From Rhynchonema sp. JSB1_4 (lineage: Eukaryota; Nematoda; Chromadorea; Monhysterida; Xyalidae): a stretch of 64,000 nt of DNA. The notes below the pieces were generated by a model. It did not search any database. It worked only from the letters and a program-made list of their open reading frames with translations, and was not told the origin of the DNA. Where the stretch lies: contig JASAMV010003697.1 in the NCBI GenBank assembly GCA_030248065.1, forward strand, positions 1 to 64,000, in the 5' to 3' direction. Shown here piece by piece: positions 23,293 to 36,084 of the stretch (the stretch's first letter is position 1; each line of letters starts with the position of its first letter). A program made the translations under genes and the position numbers.

Positions 23293-23589
23293 TCGCTTCG
23301 CCAATCTCCTTCACAATCTTTACTACATATGTAACTACGCGTGCATTGCTGCATTGCCTGTTGTGCTTGCTGCCTGTGTGTGTGTGCTGGCTGGCTGGCT
23401 GTGTGTTGTGTTTAATACATTGTGCGCTTTATGAATCAGGCAACTACGTAGCGTGCACTAATGCATTATTGTGTGTGTCTGAGCGTCCATTATGGCTCTT
23501 TTTGAGCTGAAAAACATTTAACGTATTGGAATTAATATATTTTTGACGTAACAAAAATTAAAAACACATATAACCGCTGATTTTGGCTT

Positions 23590-23890
23590 TAGAACCACAC
23601 ATTCTGTACAAAAAGTCATTGTCTGGAACCGTTCATACTAAAAGTTACGAACTCGGCGATAGCACCACCGTGTTTCTCGAGTACGAAAACCACATAAACA
23701 ACTTTAATAGTTCTGGTAACCCAACTTTTCGGCGAAATTTTACTTCGGGAAGCACACTTTACATACAAAAAGTCGTGGTCATGGTCTGGAACCGGTCTCA
23801 GTCGTGGAGTTAAGAAGTCGGCGATAGCACCATCGTGTTTCTCGTGTGCGAAAACCCTATATGCGATATTAACATTTCTGGTGTTCAGTA
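23590..23890. repeat. Tandem duplication of about 145 bp
   Basis: Two copies share aaaagtcrttgtctggaacc, gcgatagcaccaycgtgttt and gcgaaaacc motifs. Overlapping ORFs on both strands reflect the duplication. Confidence 0.65.
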
Positions 23891-24275
23891 ACGTCTGGGC
23901 CCTGACTACTCTTTTGTGGAAAAAAAAGGGAAAGAACGTTTTTACAAAAATGACAACTGTATCTTGCCCGCGATTGCGCGTGTGGGCACGCAGCGGGATG
24001 AAATTTTGTGTGGCCATTTTGGGGCACGGTATATACATTGTGTGCAAGTTTGAGCTCATTCGGTTGAGTATTGTTGAAATAGCGCACGATCAAAATTTTC
24101 AGAAAGCGCACTATAGGGAATGAACCATATGTCGCTTAGCATTACCATGCTAGCTCCGATGAAAAGGGAAAACTTGGACATAGATTATTTTTTGCATTTC
24201 CATTTCCATTTTCCACTATGACTAAGGGCGCCCTTAGTATGGGTGTAACATTTGTTATGACATTTATTACGTATG

Positions 24276-24639
24276 TATAGTGCAACCATGAACTCATGAG
24301 ACGACTTATTTTGAAGTTGACTTGCACGGATCCAATAATGTTCCGGTTCCACGTATTCCGGAAATGAAAGAAAGAGAAACGCATGTATTTTTTAAAAATA
24401 CGCTCTCCACCTCGATGCGTAAATTCCCTTTTGACTCCCAAAACATTTTGTGTGTTGAACAACGTTGCTGTTCGCGTAAGCACGCAACAAATTCAGGTCA
24501 GCCAGCTGGAACTTGTCATCATGTCTCTCGGCCCAATCTCTTTCTTTTGTTTGCGAAGACCCATGTAACCGGTGCATTTTTGAATTGGGCCAAGCAAGCT
24601 TTAAAAATAGTCGTCTCATGAGCACGTGGCTGGACCATA
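24276..24639. mobile_element. Family E MITE
   Basis: Terminal repeats TATAGTGCAACCATGAACTC and the inverse, with the shared core (ctctccacctcgatgcgtaa, cagctggaacttgtcatcat). Confidence 0.8.
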
Positions 24640-25466
24640 CCTTCATATACCTTCATACATAAGGGCCCTATAAGTAAACAACCAATGCTGTTTGTACACT
24701 TGGAGGTCCCCTACGTTCCGACTCTGGATTCCCAATGGGTCCACACCCCACATCAGATCAGGCCATTTCTCTGGCTCTGGCTCTGGCTCAGAAAAGCTTG
24801 CCCAACTTTTTTGATTTTTACACTACTGCACTACTTATGCCCAATACAAAGTTCTGAAAGTTCCCTGACATGAAAATGCAAAAAACAGCTATTCCGAATT
24901 TCATACACACGCTATGTATTCTAATCTGATTCTGATCTAATCTGATCAAACCCGCATGTCCATTGTGAACACAGATGCGCATTGCGCATTTGCGTGCGCA
25001 TGCGCGTTTGCGCATCGAATTTGCATTGTGAACACGAATGCGCGTCAAAAAATGTGACGCGCAAACGCGCATGCATTGTGAAGGCAGCCTTCATATCCGC
25101 TGTATTGTATGTGCCGAGAACGCCGACACAGTATTGACACGCCGCAGTATATTTGAAGTACACGCCATCAAATCTATACCACTAAAACAGGAAGACGTAT
25201 GTGTGTATGTATGTGTGTGGCCCCCTCCCTTGGAGGTGCGGACGGGTCAATTTTCACGGGTAGCTTTGGGTATAATAACGGGTCTTCGGGGAGGGGGTGG
25301 CACGGCACGGGCGCGGCGCTGTAGCCGTGCCGTAGGCACCAGTCCCGACTACTATGTTGGTACGCCGCACAATACGCGATCTTCGAACGTCGCGAACGAA
25401 TCGATTTTGGCACGCCGCAAAATGACCGATATTCAGACGCCGCAGTGTAGTTCAGGCGCTGTAATG
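24640..25466. other. Unassigned and degenerate repeat sequence
   Basis: Contains the inverted GCGCAT segment (24950-25090) and gccgc-motif sequence up to 25450. No gene is supported. Confidence 0.45.
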
Positions 25467-25827
25467 TATAGTCCAGTCACGGGCTCATGAGACGACTCTT
25501 TTAAAGCTTGTTTGGCCAGATTCAAAAATGGGCCGGTTACACGGGTTTTCGCAAACAAAAGAAAGAGATTGTGCCGAGAGAGATGATGACAAGTTCCAGC
25601 TGGCTGACCTCAATTTGTTGCGTGCCTACGCGAACAGCAACGTTGTTCAACGCACAAATGTTTTGGGGGTGAATAGGAACTTTACGCACCGAGGTGGAGA
25701 GCGTGTTTTTACTAAATGCGTGCGTTTCTCTTTCTTTTGTTTCCGAAATACGTGGAACCGGAACATTATTGGATCCGCACAAGCCAACTTCAAAAAAGTC
25801 GTCTCATGAGCTCGTGGTTGGACTATA
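25467..25827. mobile_element. Family E MITE with 93-codon open frame
   Basis: TATAGTCCAGTCACGGGCTC end and its inverse. An open frame (25528-25809) matches one in the copy at 46403-46684 in the same relative position and length (LADLNLLRAYANSN, THRGGERVF, FRNTWNRNIIGSAQANF). Confidence 0.8.
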
Positions 25828-26020
25828 CGGTACGTCGGAGCGCCGCAACGTGCATCAACGTACGCCGCCAAGTAACGCGTGCGCACAACGCGCGCTGCTG
25901 ACCGTGTCAGTCTTTCCCTCTGACCGTGCCACTAATTCAACATGTATGGCAGGCATGTACCAGCATGTACCGAATACAGCCCACCAACGGACAATAATAA
26001 CAAAACTACTATGCACTTAC

Positions 26021-27447
26021 CGTAACAACACTGATTGCTGGGATCGTCCGGATCGGTTTGTTCACGGAAACAAATGTCAGCCCCGGGATGGCCGGCGCAG
26101 TTGCCATCTGAGAGCAAATTCTGTGTAAGATTGGCAAGGCCAGCAACATTTTTGGCATCATGGTCAATTTGGCATGGCATCGCCCAATCAAGTGTTCAAG
26201 ACTCAAGTGTTATGCGCGCTTTTGCAAAAGCCTCTGAGCAGCAGGCCCCTCAGGTCGGTGGTAAATCTGTAGCAGCCTATTATGTGTACATGGCTGATAT
26301 TGAGTTATATTTATGTAGTCTTATAAGTTTCTCATAACATGCGAAAAAAAGTTCGACAATAAAACAATTTTTTTAGTCCAACCCTGCTTATCAAGCATGT
26401 TCACGTCATATCGACGTGATCCAACAGTCTGTGAAAATTGTTATTTTATTTGTTGTTTTCTCATTTTTATTGTTGTTCTGTGCGTGACCAAAATATATGT
26501 CAGAAATAGATGCCGTATTTTCGGTTTCTGACAGAGGCGTCCGGGGCTTTGACATATGGAGGAAACACTGTGCACCTAAAAGACGTCATCGGCACTCTTG
26601 TGACGTTTATAGTGTCGTAAATGTTCACAAATTTACAAAGACCTGTAAACAGCCAAACGGCTACTTTCTCGTGCACGCCCACGCGGCCTTTGTGCGGCTC
26701 ATCGTAGCAGGCCGGGTCGACCTTCCACAAATCTGGTCGAGAGTCCATTGCCTGCGTTGAAATGTGCAAAATCTACGACAATTCATTTTCTTATTCGGGT
26801 GCCTGGGGCTTATTCGGGGCATCGGTTTTGAGATTTTAAAATTAAAAAATTTCGAAATTTGTCGATTTGTCGAAAAATGTCGAAATTTTTAAAAAAAATT
26901 TAATAATTCCTTAGGGGGTTTATTCGGAAAACTTTCGAATAAATTACCCACTGCGGGCTTATTCGGAATATTGCTGCGGCTGGAAAATGTGTCCATTGCC
27001 TTTTATAGTCATATATCTGGTTTTCTGGTTTTTCCAAATTTTGGCTGGTATTCGCGAATCGGTGGAGTGGAGAGTTGAGTGGAATTTACAGTGGAAAAAA
27101 ACTTGTGAGTGGAAACTTCAGTGGGGCGGGGGCAAAATTTTTCTCAAACTCTGAAATTTTTGAATAAACCACCAATTCGGGTGGTTGGGGTGGTTTATTT
27201 GACATTCTCCAGTCGTTTGAGCACAACTTCATGATCTTCACTCTTATAAACGAACTTCAACATCACATCCGCAGCGACGCAAGCCACCGAGTTGCACACC
27301 AGGATCACTTGCATGCCAATCGCGACATTTCTTCTCCCAATTCGGTGGTTCACGACGACAATCTGGACCACAGACCGCGATCACAGACGGCATTAAATTT
27401 ACCGCCACCGCCAAATACAAGGCATTTAGAACGTGGAGCTTGAACAT
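26021..27447 (-). CDS. Small secreted AMOP-domain protein (three exons)
   Basis: On the minus strand, exon 1 (27447-27262) gives a signal peptide (MFKLHVLNALYLAVAVNL) and the start of an AMOP domain (KKCRDW, then RRCGCD). Exon 2 (26751-26643) starts AMDSRPDLWKVDPACYDE and ends in phase 1. Exon 3 (26107-26021) carries GNCAGHPGADICFRE and SNQCCYG and ends at a good donor (gtaagt). The phases are compatible: 0/0, then 1/1. The order CxxW, CxC-x-A, HPGAxxCxR and QCCYG is the signature of the AMOP domain known from MUC4, SUSD2 and isthmin-type extracellular proteins, where it is linked to adhesion. Exon 2 could begin a few codons earlier at another AG. Exon 3 ends in phase 1, so at least one more exon is expected; none was identified, and a family-E MITE begins just downstream. 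The function of this protein is unknown. Confidence 0.72.
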
Positions 27448-27789
27448 GTCCTTTTTTCTGATTATTTTCTTCGAATTTCAGGCTTATTTTCTTCGAATCG
27501 TATCTACATAAAAGTCTGACGAACTCTGTGAGGTAAAGACCGTATGCGCAAAACTGAAGCAAATAACTCCGTTTCAATAACGATGACAAAATGAACTGTC
27601 ATGTGGCAGCAGCGCACGCAAATTAGCTTGACAACATTCAGAATCTGAATTTCAGATTACGACAACCGGTTAGATGGTACATAAATGTTGGGTGTCGTAA
27701 ACAACTTCAACGTTGCTCTCCACGGATCGAAATTTCGAATTCGATGTTAACGCTCACGATGTCATACTCGATGTGAAAGCTCGGTGCAT

Positions 27790-28260
27790 ACGTGAATATT
27801 TGACATTCTCCGGTACATCGCTCCTCTGATCAGAACTTTACCAGCTACAATACATAAACGGGGATCGCTTCCTACTGTCGTTGAATCATTATCATCTATG
27901 TTTGGCACGTGAAATTTAGTATTCTGCGACAATCTACGCAGTTAGTCGCCACCACGTCCGCGTGATATTTATACTACCGACAAACACTGATAATAAAATA
28001 GTCGTGTCGAGTCCACGTCACGTTCAGATCCTGCTAGAATAACCGAATCGCCTTCGTACATGCGTTGGTGATCCCCACGTGAGGGGTCACGTGACGAAAA
28101 AACTTGAGTTTTCAAAAAAAATTGTGTAGCGCCTCCATTTCACCTGAAACGACGTTTGCGCTACTTTTTCTACTTAAAATTTTTTTTCAAAATAAAATTT
28201 TTTTTGTTTTTTAAAAACAGTGCTCTAATAAAAAAAACTTTTTTCAACCCTGGTTGCATG
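27790..28260. repeat. Dispersed repeat P
   Basis: Shares stretches with 38150-38740 (ataaaatagtcgt, gttacgtgacgaaaa-type, acggcgtttgcgctact). The right part is A/T-run rich and ends aaccctgg, like a hAT MITE end. Confidence 0.6.
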
Positions 28261-28568
28261 CGAGAACGAAACATAGCTCGGCCTTTATACCGATCTCTGG
28301 TTTACACGACGCACCGTTTCGAAAGTTCCACCCTTTCACATATGCAGATGTACCGATCAATGATGAAATCACAGACACGTTGTTCTCCCAAGTCCGTTAT
28401 TGCACCCAATAAGCACAAAAGGACGTGAAAGCCGCCGGATATCGGCTTTGATACGAATCTCATGCTAATTCTCATGTAATGATGATGAAACTCTGCGATA
28501 ACACGACATGGTTTTAAATTTATATTTTTATACTGTATTTTATGTTTTTAGCGCGATAAAACTTTCAG

Positions 28569-28856
28569 CACAGTATTTTGGAATATGGTATTGTCACGCG
28601 CTGTAACATGACCTGGACCTGTATGCAGCGTGGAGAAGATTACGAAGTGATATGCAGCACTCTTACAAAGGTTTTCGAACCCAACCCTGGATGTATTATA
28701 TTTGAGTCTATGTTGTGCTTCGCGCACGCGAAATGGGGAGAGAAAAAGAGAGCGATCGCAAACAAAATTTTTTGTGGCACGGAAGCAAAACTGAAAATTT
28801 ATTCTGCAATTTCGGAGCACCGGAATTGTAAAACCGTCAGTGCGCACTGTGTATAA
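28569..28856 (+). CDS. Possible cysteine-rich terminal exon
   Basis: After an acceptor-like actttcag, about 95 codons stay open to a TAA with nine cysteines, including CNMTWTCMQRGEDYEVIC, FEPNPGCIIFESMLC and ISEHRNCKTVSAHC. This resembles a secreted disulphide-rich domain. The opposite strand is also open here, no upstream exon was found, and the family is unknown. Confidence 0.28.
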   Translation, partial: HSILEYGIVTRCNMTWTCMQRGEDYEVICSTLTKVFEPNPGCIIFESMLCFAHAKWGEKKRAIANKIFCGTEAKLKIYSAISEHRNCKTVSAHCV

Positions 28857-29120
28857 TACTTGTATTAGTATTGACACGTTGAAGGGCACTCTCTCTATGA
28901 AAGCAATATCTTTCACCAGCGTAAGAGGTGTTCATTGGTGCTCAGCGGTCAGCGCATCATCAAAAGTCAAGCTGATCAGAGAAATGTCAAACTTTAAAAG
29001 TTTGCTCGACCAAAAACTGACGAATTTTTGTTTGATCCTATTTGCTCCTTTAACTTTATTCAAGAGACCGGCCCGATCACAAAGTTCGATACCTGCCATT
29101 ATCACACATCATCATGTGGC

Positions 29121-29276
29121 CTACAACTTCAATTTCGTCCTACTCCAATGTCTGCGCTTCGAGTTGTATCTAATCTTGTTGCCCGTCTTCATACGCACCC
29201 ACTGCGGCACCGGGCGGTTCTGTTTCTGCTTCTTGCCCAACTTCTGTTTGATGCGGAACGTTTTGTGCGCGCCCAT
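29121..29276 (-). CDS. RPL39: 60S ribosomal protein eL39 (RPL39)
   Basis: A 51-residue ORF matches eukaryotic eL39 along its full length and has the family's usual length. It shows HKTFRIK near the N-terminus, [12 protein letters not shown] in the middle, and [16 protein letters not shown] then RTKLKL at the end. eL39 is a very small, basic protein of the large ribosomal subunit that sits near the peptide exit tunnel. The start is the ATG at 29276; a longer in-frame reading from upstream is rejected because conservation begins at this methionine. A good acceptor (gtgtcttttcag) lies 12 nt before the ATG, suggesting an intron in the 5' UTR. An AATAAA signal lies roughly 60 nt after the stop. 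The coding region has no intron and no disabling change, so it looks functional. It is divergent to the vWA gene that starts near 30.0 kb. Confidence 0.97.
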   Translation of the reverse strand: MGAHKTFRIKQKLGKKQKQNRPVPQWVRMKTGNKIRYNSKRRHWSRTKLKL

Positions 29277-29666
29277 AATTGCGAGACACTGAAAAGACAC
29301 CAAGGATATCGGTGGCGGTTGGGGTTAGAGGCCGACATGAGGGTGAGGGTGCACCCGACACCGGACAGCACACTGCAGTAGGGATCGGTATCGGGGGTGT
29401 GCCGACACTCGATACTTGGCAAATGCCGATACCGGATAGTTCATGAAAAAAGCCGATACCCGATATACTTCGAAAATAACCCGATAGTGCCAAAATCCAA
29501 TATAAGCAAAATTGAGGTTTTTGGCAAACGTCGCGCGGGATTTTTTTTATTTGGCCATCGAGTACTGCGCGCAACAACTTTTTCACAAAGATCCTGCTCT
29601 GCTGTTGTGTTATGCAACATGAAAATAGCTCCCACCCACATTTTGAGCTTGCAGGGAGCTTGCAGC

Positions 29667-29954
29667 CAGGGTTGGGCAAAAAACGTTTTTTTAAAAAATC
29701 GTTTTTTTTTAAAAACGTTTTTTTAAAACGCCCAGATGACTAAAAAATGCCCCCAAAAAATTGGAAAACGTTCATGTTGGGAAGAAAACGTGGTTAAATG
29801 AAGTAATTCTATGTGTTCTGAGGCAAAATAAACGGGTTTCAACCCTTTTCTAGCGAGTTGTTAAGATCCCATGTCAGACCCGCATCATGGGACCAACTTT
29901 GGCCGGGGTCATCACTGAAAGTCAAACTCCGTATATCGACGTATCTCGACAAAG
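29667..29954. mobile_element. hAT-type MITE, family C, truncated next to the vWA gene
   Basis: The left terminus CAGGGTTGGGC and about 288 bp of the reversed element are present, then the match ends at cgacaaagta. The first vWA exon starts only 43 bp further on. Confidence 0.88.
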
Positions 29955-29997
29955 TACTGGAAGGTAATGAGTGTTGTAAACAACATGATTATGACAG

Positions 29998-31568
<1,571 letters not shown>

Positions 31569-31739
31569 GTGAGTGCCGATGTGATATTTCATCTGTGGGC
31601 ATATGATTTTGATCGTAAGCAACTACTACGGCAGGCGGTGGAGGCAAATTTTGAATTTTCCACATAGTACAATGCTCAGCCCTCCCAACCGCTCGATTAG
31701 AGCAGGCCTTTTGAAGCCCTATTCTGGAGACGTTTCCGA

Positions 31740-32705
31740 CTACAGCCGCTGGGCTGTTTTTAAATTTTCAAATTTTTTTTGACTTTTGCTCCGGCAGAAA
31801 ATTTTTTATTGGAAGAAAGGTTGCCAATGACGTTTCAGGACAAATGAAATAATACAGTATCTTTCAAATAGTGAAAAATTTTCGCCTGAGACCTAACCTG
31901 TGTGCTGTGGTGACATCTGGTAATGGATGGCATTTTCGAAACGATGTAAAGGTCAGTTGGGCGTACAGGTCGGTGGAAAGCTCGGTGTGAGAAAGTCCAG
32001 TGTAAGCTCGGCGTAAGCTTGAAACATTGCTCGCTGAGCAAGCAGCAGACACGCGCTTCTAAACGAAAGGTCGACTTTGGCAGTTTGCTGTGCAAGCATA
32101 CATCGTTTGTTTGCAATCAGGGTTGGGCAGAAAGAAACGACGATTTTTTGAAAAAAAAACGTTTTTGCCCAACCCTGTTTACAATCTAGTTCGATTAAGC
32201 TGGTTGCACAAACGTTTTGAAGGAATATTTGTATAAGCTGGTTGCACAAACGTTTTGAAGGAATATTTGTAAGTTAGCTAACATTTGGCCGCAAGGCTGT
32301 TGAGAAATTGAACATTCATTGACGGCGGTGCCAAAAATTTTGACGTCACTAACTGATCGCAGCACGAAATCAAAACGGGACCATGAAAGGTTACGAAATT
32401 CATACATACAATGTACGTATAGTTTAAATACGCTTGTGCAACGAGCCTGAACAAACAATATTGCAAACACACGATTTACACTTGCACAGCAGACTGTCAA
32501 AGTTGACCTTTCGTTTAGAAACACGCGTCTGCTGCTTGCTCAGAGTGCAATGTTTCAAGCTTACGCCGAGCTTTGAACTTTCTCACACCGAGCTTTCCAC
32601 CGACCTTTACACCCAGACCCAACTAACCTTTACACCGTTTCGAAAATATCACCCAGTGTTGTGCACGGTCTCCGACCAGTCTGTGATGTACGTTGACCAG
32701 TGATG
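31740..32705. mobile_element. Foldback element with nested insertions
   Basis: The arm at about 31935-32108 is repeated inverted at about 32470-32645 (ggtcggtggaaagctcggtg and aaacgaaaggtc against their complements). The left end includes a family H segment. The loop holds a 60-bp hAT MITE and a tandem 38-bp duplication (32195-32271). Lies in or after the 3' part of the vWA gene. Confidence 0.7.
32118..32177. mobile_element. 60-bp minimal hAT MITE
   Basis: CAGGGTTGGGC and GCCCAACCCTG ends are only 60 bp apart. 8-bp flanks TTTGCAAT and TTTACAAT differ at one base. Confidence 0.8.
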
Positions 32706-32712
32706 TTACTAC

Positions 32713-33304
32713 GTATAGTCCAGCCACGAGCTAATGAGACGTCTCTAAAGCTTGCTTGGCCAGATTAAAAAATGCTCCGGTAACACGGTTTCGAAAAGCA
32801 AAAGAAAGAGATTGGGCTGAGGGAGATGATGACAAGTTCACGCGGAGATAGAATTCACACAAACTGAATCCAACTGAAGCTGCCGTATCCTAACTGTGTT
32901 GAGGTCTCGTTTCAGGCTTTAAGTTAGGCGTACACGTGAGAAATGTGCACAGGTCTTCCTGGCTGGAGCCTAAACCTAAGTCTGAATCGAAGCCTGAGCC
33001 AAAAGTTGAACGAAAGAGAAATCCAGAGTTGGATTCCGTTTATGTGAATTCTTATCTCCCGATGACAAGTACCAGCTGGCTGACCTCAATTTGCTGCGTG
33101 CTTACGCGAACAGCAACGTTGTTCAACACACAAAATGTTTTGGGAGTGAAAAGGAAGTTTACGCACCCAGGTGGAGAGCGTGTTTTTACGAAATGCGTGC
33201 GTTTCTCTTTCTTTTGTTTCCGAAATACGTGGAACCGGAACATTATTGGATCCGCACAAGCCATCCTCAAAAAAGTCGTCTCGTGAGCTGGTGGTTGGAC
33301 AATA
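32713..33304. mobile_element. Family E MITE with internal insertion
   Basis: The terminal repeats and core are those of family E, but about 210 bp (32840-33058) is inserted. The inserted piece has inverted ends (GGAGATAGAATTCACA and TGTGAATTCTTATCTCC) and the host sequence gatgacaag on both sides. Confidence 0.75.
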
Positions 33305-33458
33305 CAACAGATTTTAGTGCATCTAATGAAGTATGAATGGTGGTAATGGGACCATTATACAGGTAACGGTTAATTTCAATAGAACTTGAAACTTGATGCA
33401 ACGAAACCCCAGTGACACTGCTATCTGTACAGTACATATTGTATATATCTTCTTCCAG

Positions 33459-33546
33459 GTGCAAGAAAGCCGGTCTGCTGTCCCTGTACCTAGAGAAGCG
33501 CCCAATTGACACCCGTGCCTGCACGATTGGCTGGCAACCGCGCTGA
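33459..33546 (+). CDS. Possible terminal exon of the vWA gene (candidate 1)
   Basis: After a strong acceptor (tatcttcttccag) an open stretch reads CKKAGLLSLYLEKRPIDT, then RACTIGWQPR and a stop. Its phase fits the phase-2 end of the last firm vWA exon at 31568. No domain is recognisable and the stretch is short, so chance is possible. It competes with the stretch at 34334-34463. Confidence 0.3.
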
Positions 33547-33599
33547 GCACACACGTGTGCCTGATTGAAAAGTCGCCGATGCATACATATGTAGAGACT

Positions 33600-34320
33600 T
33601 TGGTCTCGAAATTTCGCCATCATACTCTCGAAATTTGAACATGATCCGAGATTCGGCTTCTTTTAAGAACGGTTCTTACAACAGACGGCTGGTGTAGCGT
33701 AAAGCGTCAGATTTGCCTCTTTGAAATCCTGCGCTTGTCGACTGTTTCGATGATTTGATGTTTTGATGTTTTCCATGGAGCCATTCTTTAAACCTGGCCC
33801 GCCACTATTGATACTTGAAATTTCTGGTTTGTTTTTTTGCTCTAATTACATAGTTGCCGACATCGAGACGAACAAGGTTTATATTCATGACTTTTTGATT
33901 TAGTGCAGATTTTATACCGAAATCAATCGATAATCACCGGTTCTCGGGAACAAAATTTAAAAAAATGTAGATACAGTATGTCCCCACTTCTGGACAGTCA
34001 CGTCTGCCAGGAACAAATTTTTAAATTGCCGCAAATCGTCATAGGCTACATTGTGCTAGTAGGGACTTTACGCTCCCACTACACAGTGCTGCCAGTGCGC
34101 ACGTGCAATACGTGTGTTATGCACCAACAAACAGAGCGGCACTGTAGAAAACGCATGTGCATGATCACGTGACAACCGTATGCTTGTGATAAGAGGGTTG
34201 CTTTCAAAATGTGGCCATTATACGCTATCATCGAAACATTTTCACTTCGGTGTCACAGCGGATCAGCCGATCGGCCGTGAAGTAAAAATGTTTTGATGAT
34301 CACATAATAGTCCACCGAAG
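33600..34320. other. Unassigned sequence
   Basis: No repeat family or firm exon recognised; presumably intron or intergenic next to the vWA gene. Confidence 0.35.
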
Positions 34321-34333
34321 GACGCAACTAAAG

Positions 34334-34463
34334 GTGGTCCACCGCCGGTATCTACCTGCGAGTGGACACCGATGGCATCGACCGGTACACATTTACAAAG
34401 CATACGGCTAAATTGATCTGTTCCGCAGAACTGGTCTCAGAATCGCGAAATAAGCCTTTTTGA
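34334..34463 (+). CDS. Possible terminal exon of the vWA gene (candidate 2)
   Basis: This open stretch begins after ctaaag, is phase-2 compatible with the exon ending at 31568, and runs 42 codons to TGA. It reads STAGIYLRVDTDGIDRYTF followed by a cysteine-containing segment (KLICSAEL). The alternating hydrophobic pattern looks like beta strands of an extracellular domain and would continue smoothly from the preceding exon (STLDVQPYIW). No family is recognised. A cDNA would decide between this and the exon at 33459. Confidence 0.35.
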
Positions 34464-34734
34464 GGGATCCATGATTTTTTGGAAGAAATCGTCACTGTTT
34501 ACAGAAAACCCCAAGCTAGAATTTTCGTTTTCTTTTGTCCAACATCTGCTGCTCGCTCAAAATCTAACGATTCATTAGCTTTTGCCTGATTTGCAATAAA
34601 AATGCAGCTGGTCCGAACTTATTTTTGTTCCCGGTTGGGTCGATTCAATCGGTTCGATATCGGCCGATTTTCATCCGATTAATTTTATCTTGGTGGCACG
34701 CACACCAGCCACAAGTTGATATTGTAAAAAGGGT

Positions 34735-35540
34735 ACTTTTAGCAATGAGTCCCCCTTTAAACCTTTCATTGCTCATGATTTTAAAAAAATAGCCTGCGGC
34801 GCTTATAGTTCAGTTTAAAATGGTGTTGTGGTGGACTCATACAGTTCCCAGACATCCCAACGACCGTCACATGTACTGTATAATGTAGGACACCCCATAA
34901 TGTATACTGTGTAGTCAGTTACAGTAGCAGGCGTGCCGTAAGCTATCGACACACTCGACGTTATCCGCCTGTTTGCAGTGGTCATTGGTTAGTCAATTCA
35001 GGTTTTTGTAGCTCGACATGAGCATGTTGTAAGTCTTTATTTTTTCAAATTTATCCCCAATTTCACAAAGATAAGGTTGACCTTTCCCAACGCCCACAGC
35101 ATTTGCACTCGAGGTTATCAGTCTGACCCCAGGGATTCGATCGCAGCTGATCGACGCCAGCATGCACGTCAGATGGAAAGTTGGTCACCTTTTTTTGTCT
35201 CGGAACACTTTGTTCCCGACTGCATACTGTATGACCAAAAAATCGAGAATAGGGTATACCGAAAATAGACACAAATAAAGTAGATCAGACTAAAATGTTC
35301 CAAATCAACCGTAGACAAAAGGTGACCGACTTTTCAGATCTGTATGTGTCCCGGACTGCTTGGCCGCATTTGCGTCATAACTCAAGTTTTCAGCAGGGTA
35401 TGATTGATCCCATTGCTGTCTTCAAGCGGGAATCTAGGGAACGCATTACCTCACCACGAGTCTGCTTGAATGCACAAGGGATCAGTGTTTTGCTGAAAAG
35501 TTGCGCTTATGACGTAAATGTGCTCTCCGGGAAATAATGT
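34735..35540. repeat. Diverged family D-related sequence
   Basis: Shares gcctgcggcgcttata, gacatcccaac and ggattnnatcgcag-type stretches with 5700-6110. The right part has an internal inverted repeat around aaaggtgacc and gtgtccc motifs and resembles 39000-39160. Confidence 0.55.
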
Positions 35541-36084
35541 ATATTTTCGACCAACGAATAATATCTCTACTTCCAGAAAAGCAGTTAATATTCGCTGTTT
35601 ACGGAAACAAGCAAGCAATAATCTTTATTTAATGGGAAATAAACAATTATGTTAAAAAAATCTAAACAATAATGTGTAGAATGAAACCAACGCGAGTTCA
35701 AACAACTATACAAAAGGTATCAAAAAATAACTTTTTATAAATTATAACTACAAGTTTTCTTGCTGCGAAACTATATGAACGAAGTAAGAGAACGAATTCG
35801 AACTAAATAGGCAAAATGAGTGTAAAAGGCCTCCTAAAAGACCTCCTCAAAACGTCCAAGAATGAACAGACGGCATTCAGTTTTAATCAATATACATATG
35901 TACAGTAGCTGTGTCGTATCTTTCTCGTGTCATTATTCAATCGATCTAAATTCGAAATTTACACCGCTGCGAAATTTTATTGTGGGAGGGCCAATCATTA
36001 CACCGCATGAGCATTGAATAATGACTATAAAACTAAACGTTATCTCTGAAAGATAAACGTTTCTCTTTGGCATGTCCCCATTAA
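35541..36084. other. A/T-rich unassigned sequence
   Basis: No supported feature. Confidence 0.4.

Noticed and set aside
23583..24059. Overlapping ORFs of 76 and 147 codons on opposite strands
   Set aside because: They arise from a tandem duplication; neither strand shows a recognised domain or splice context.
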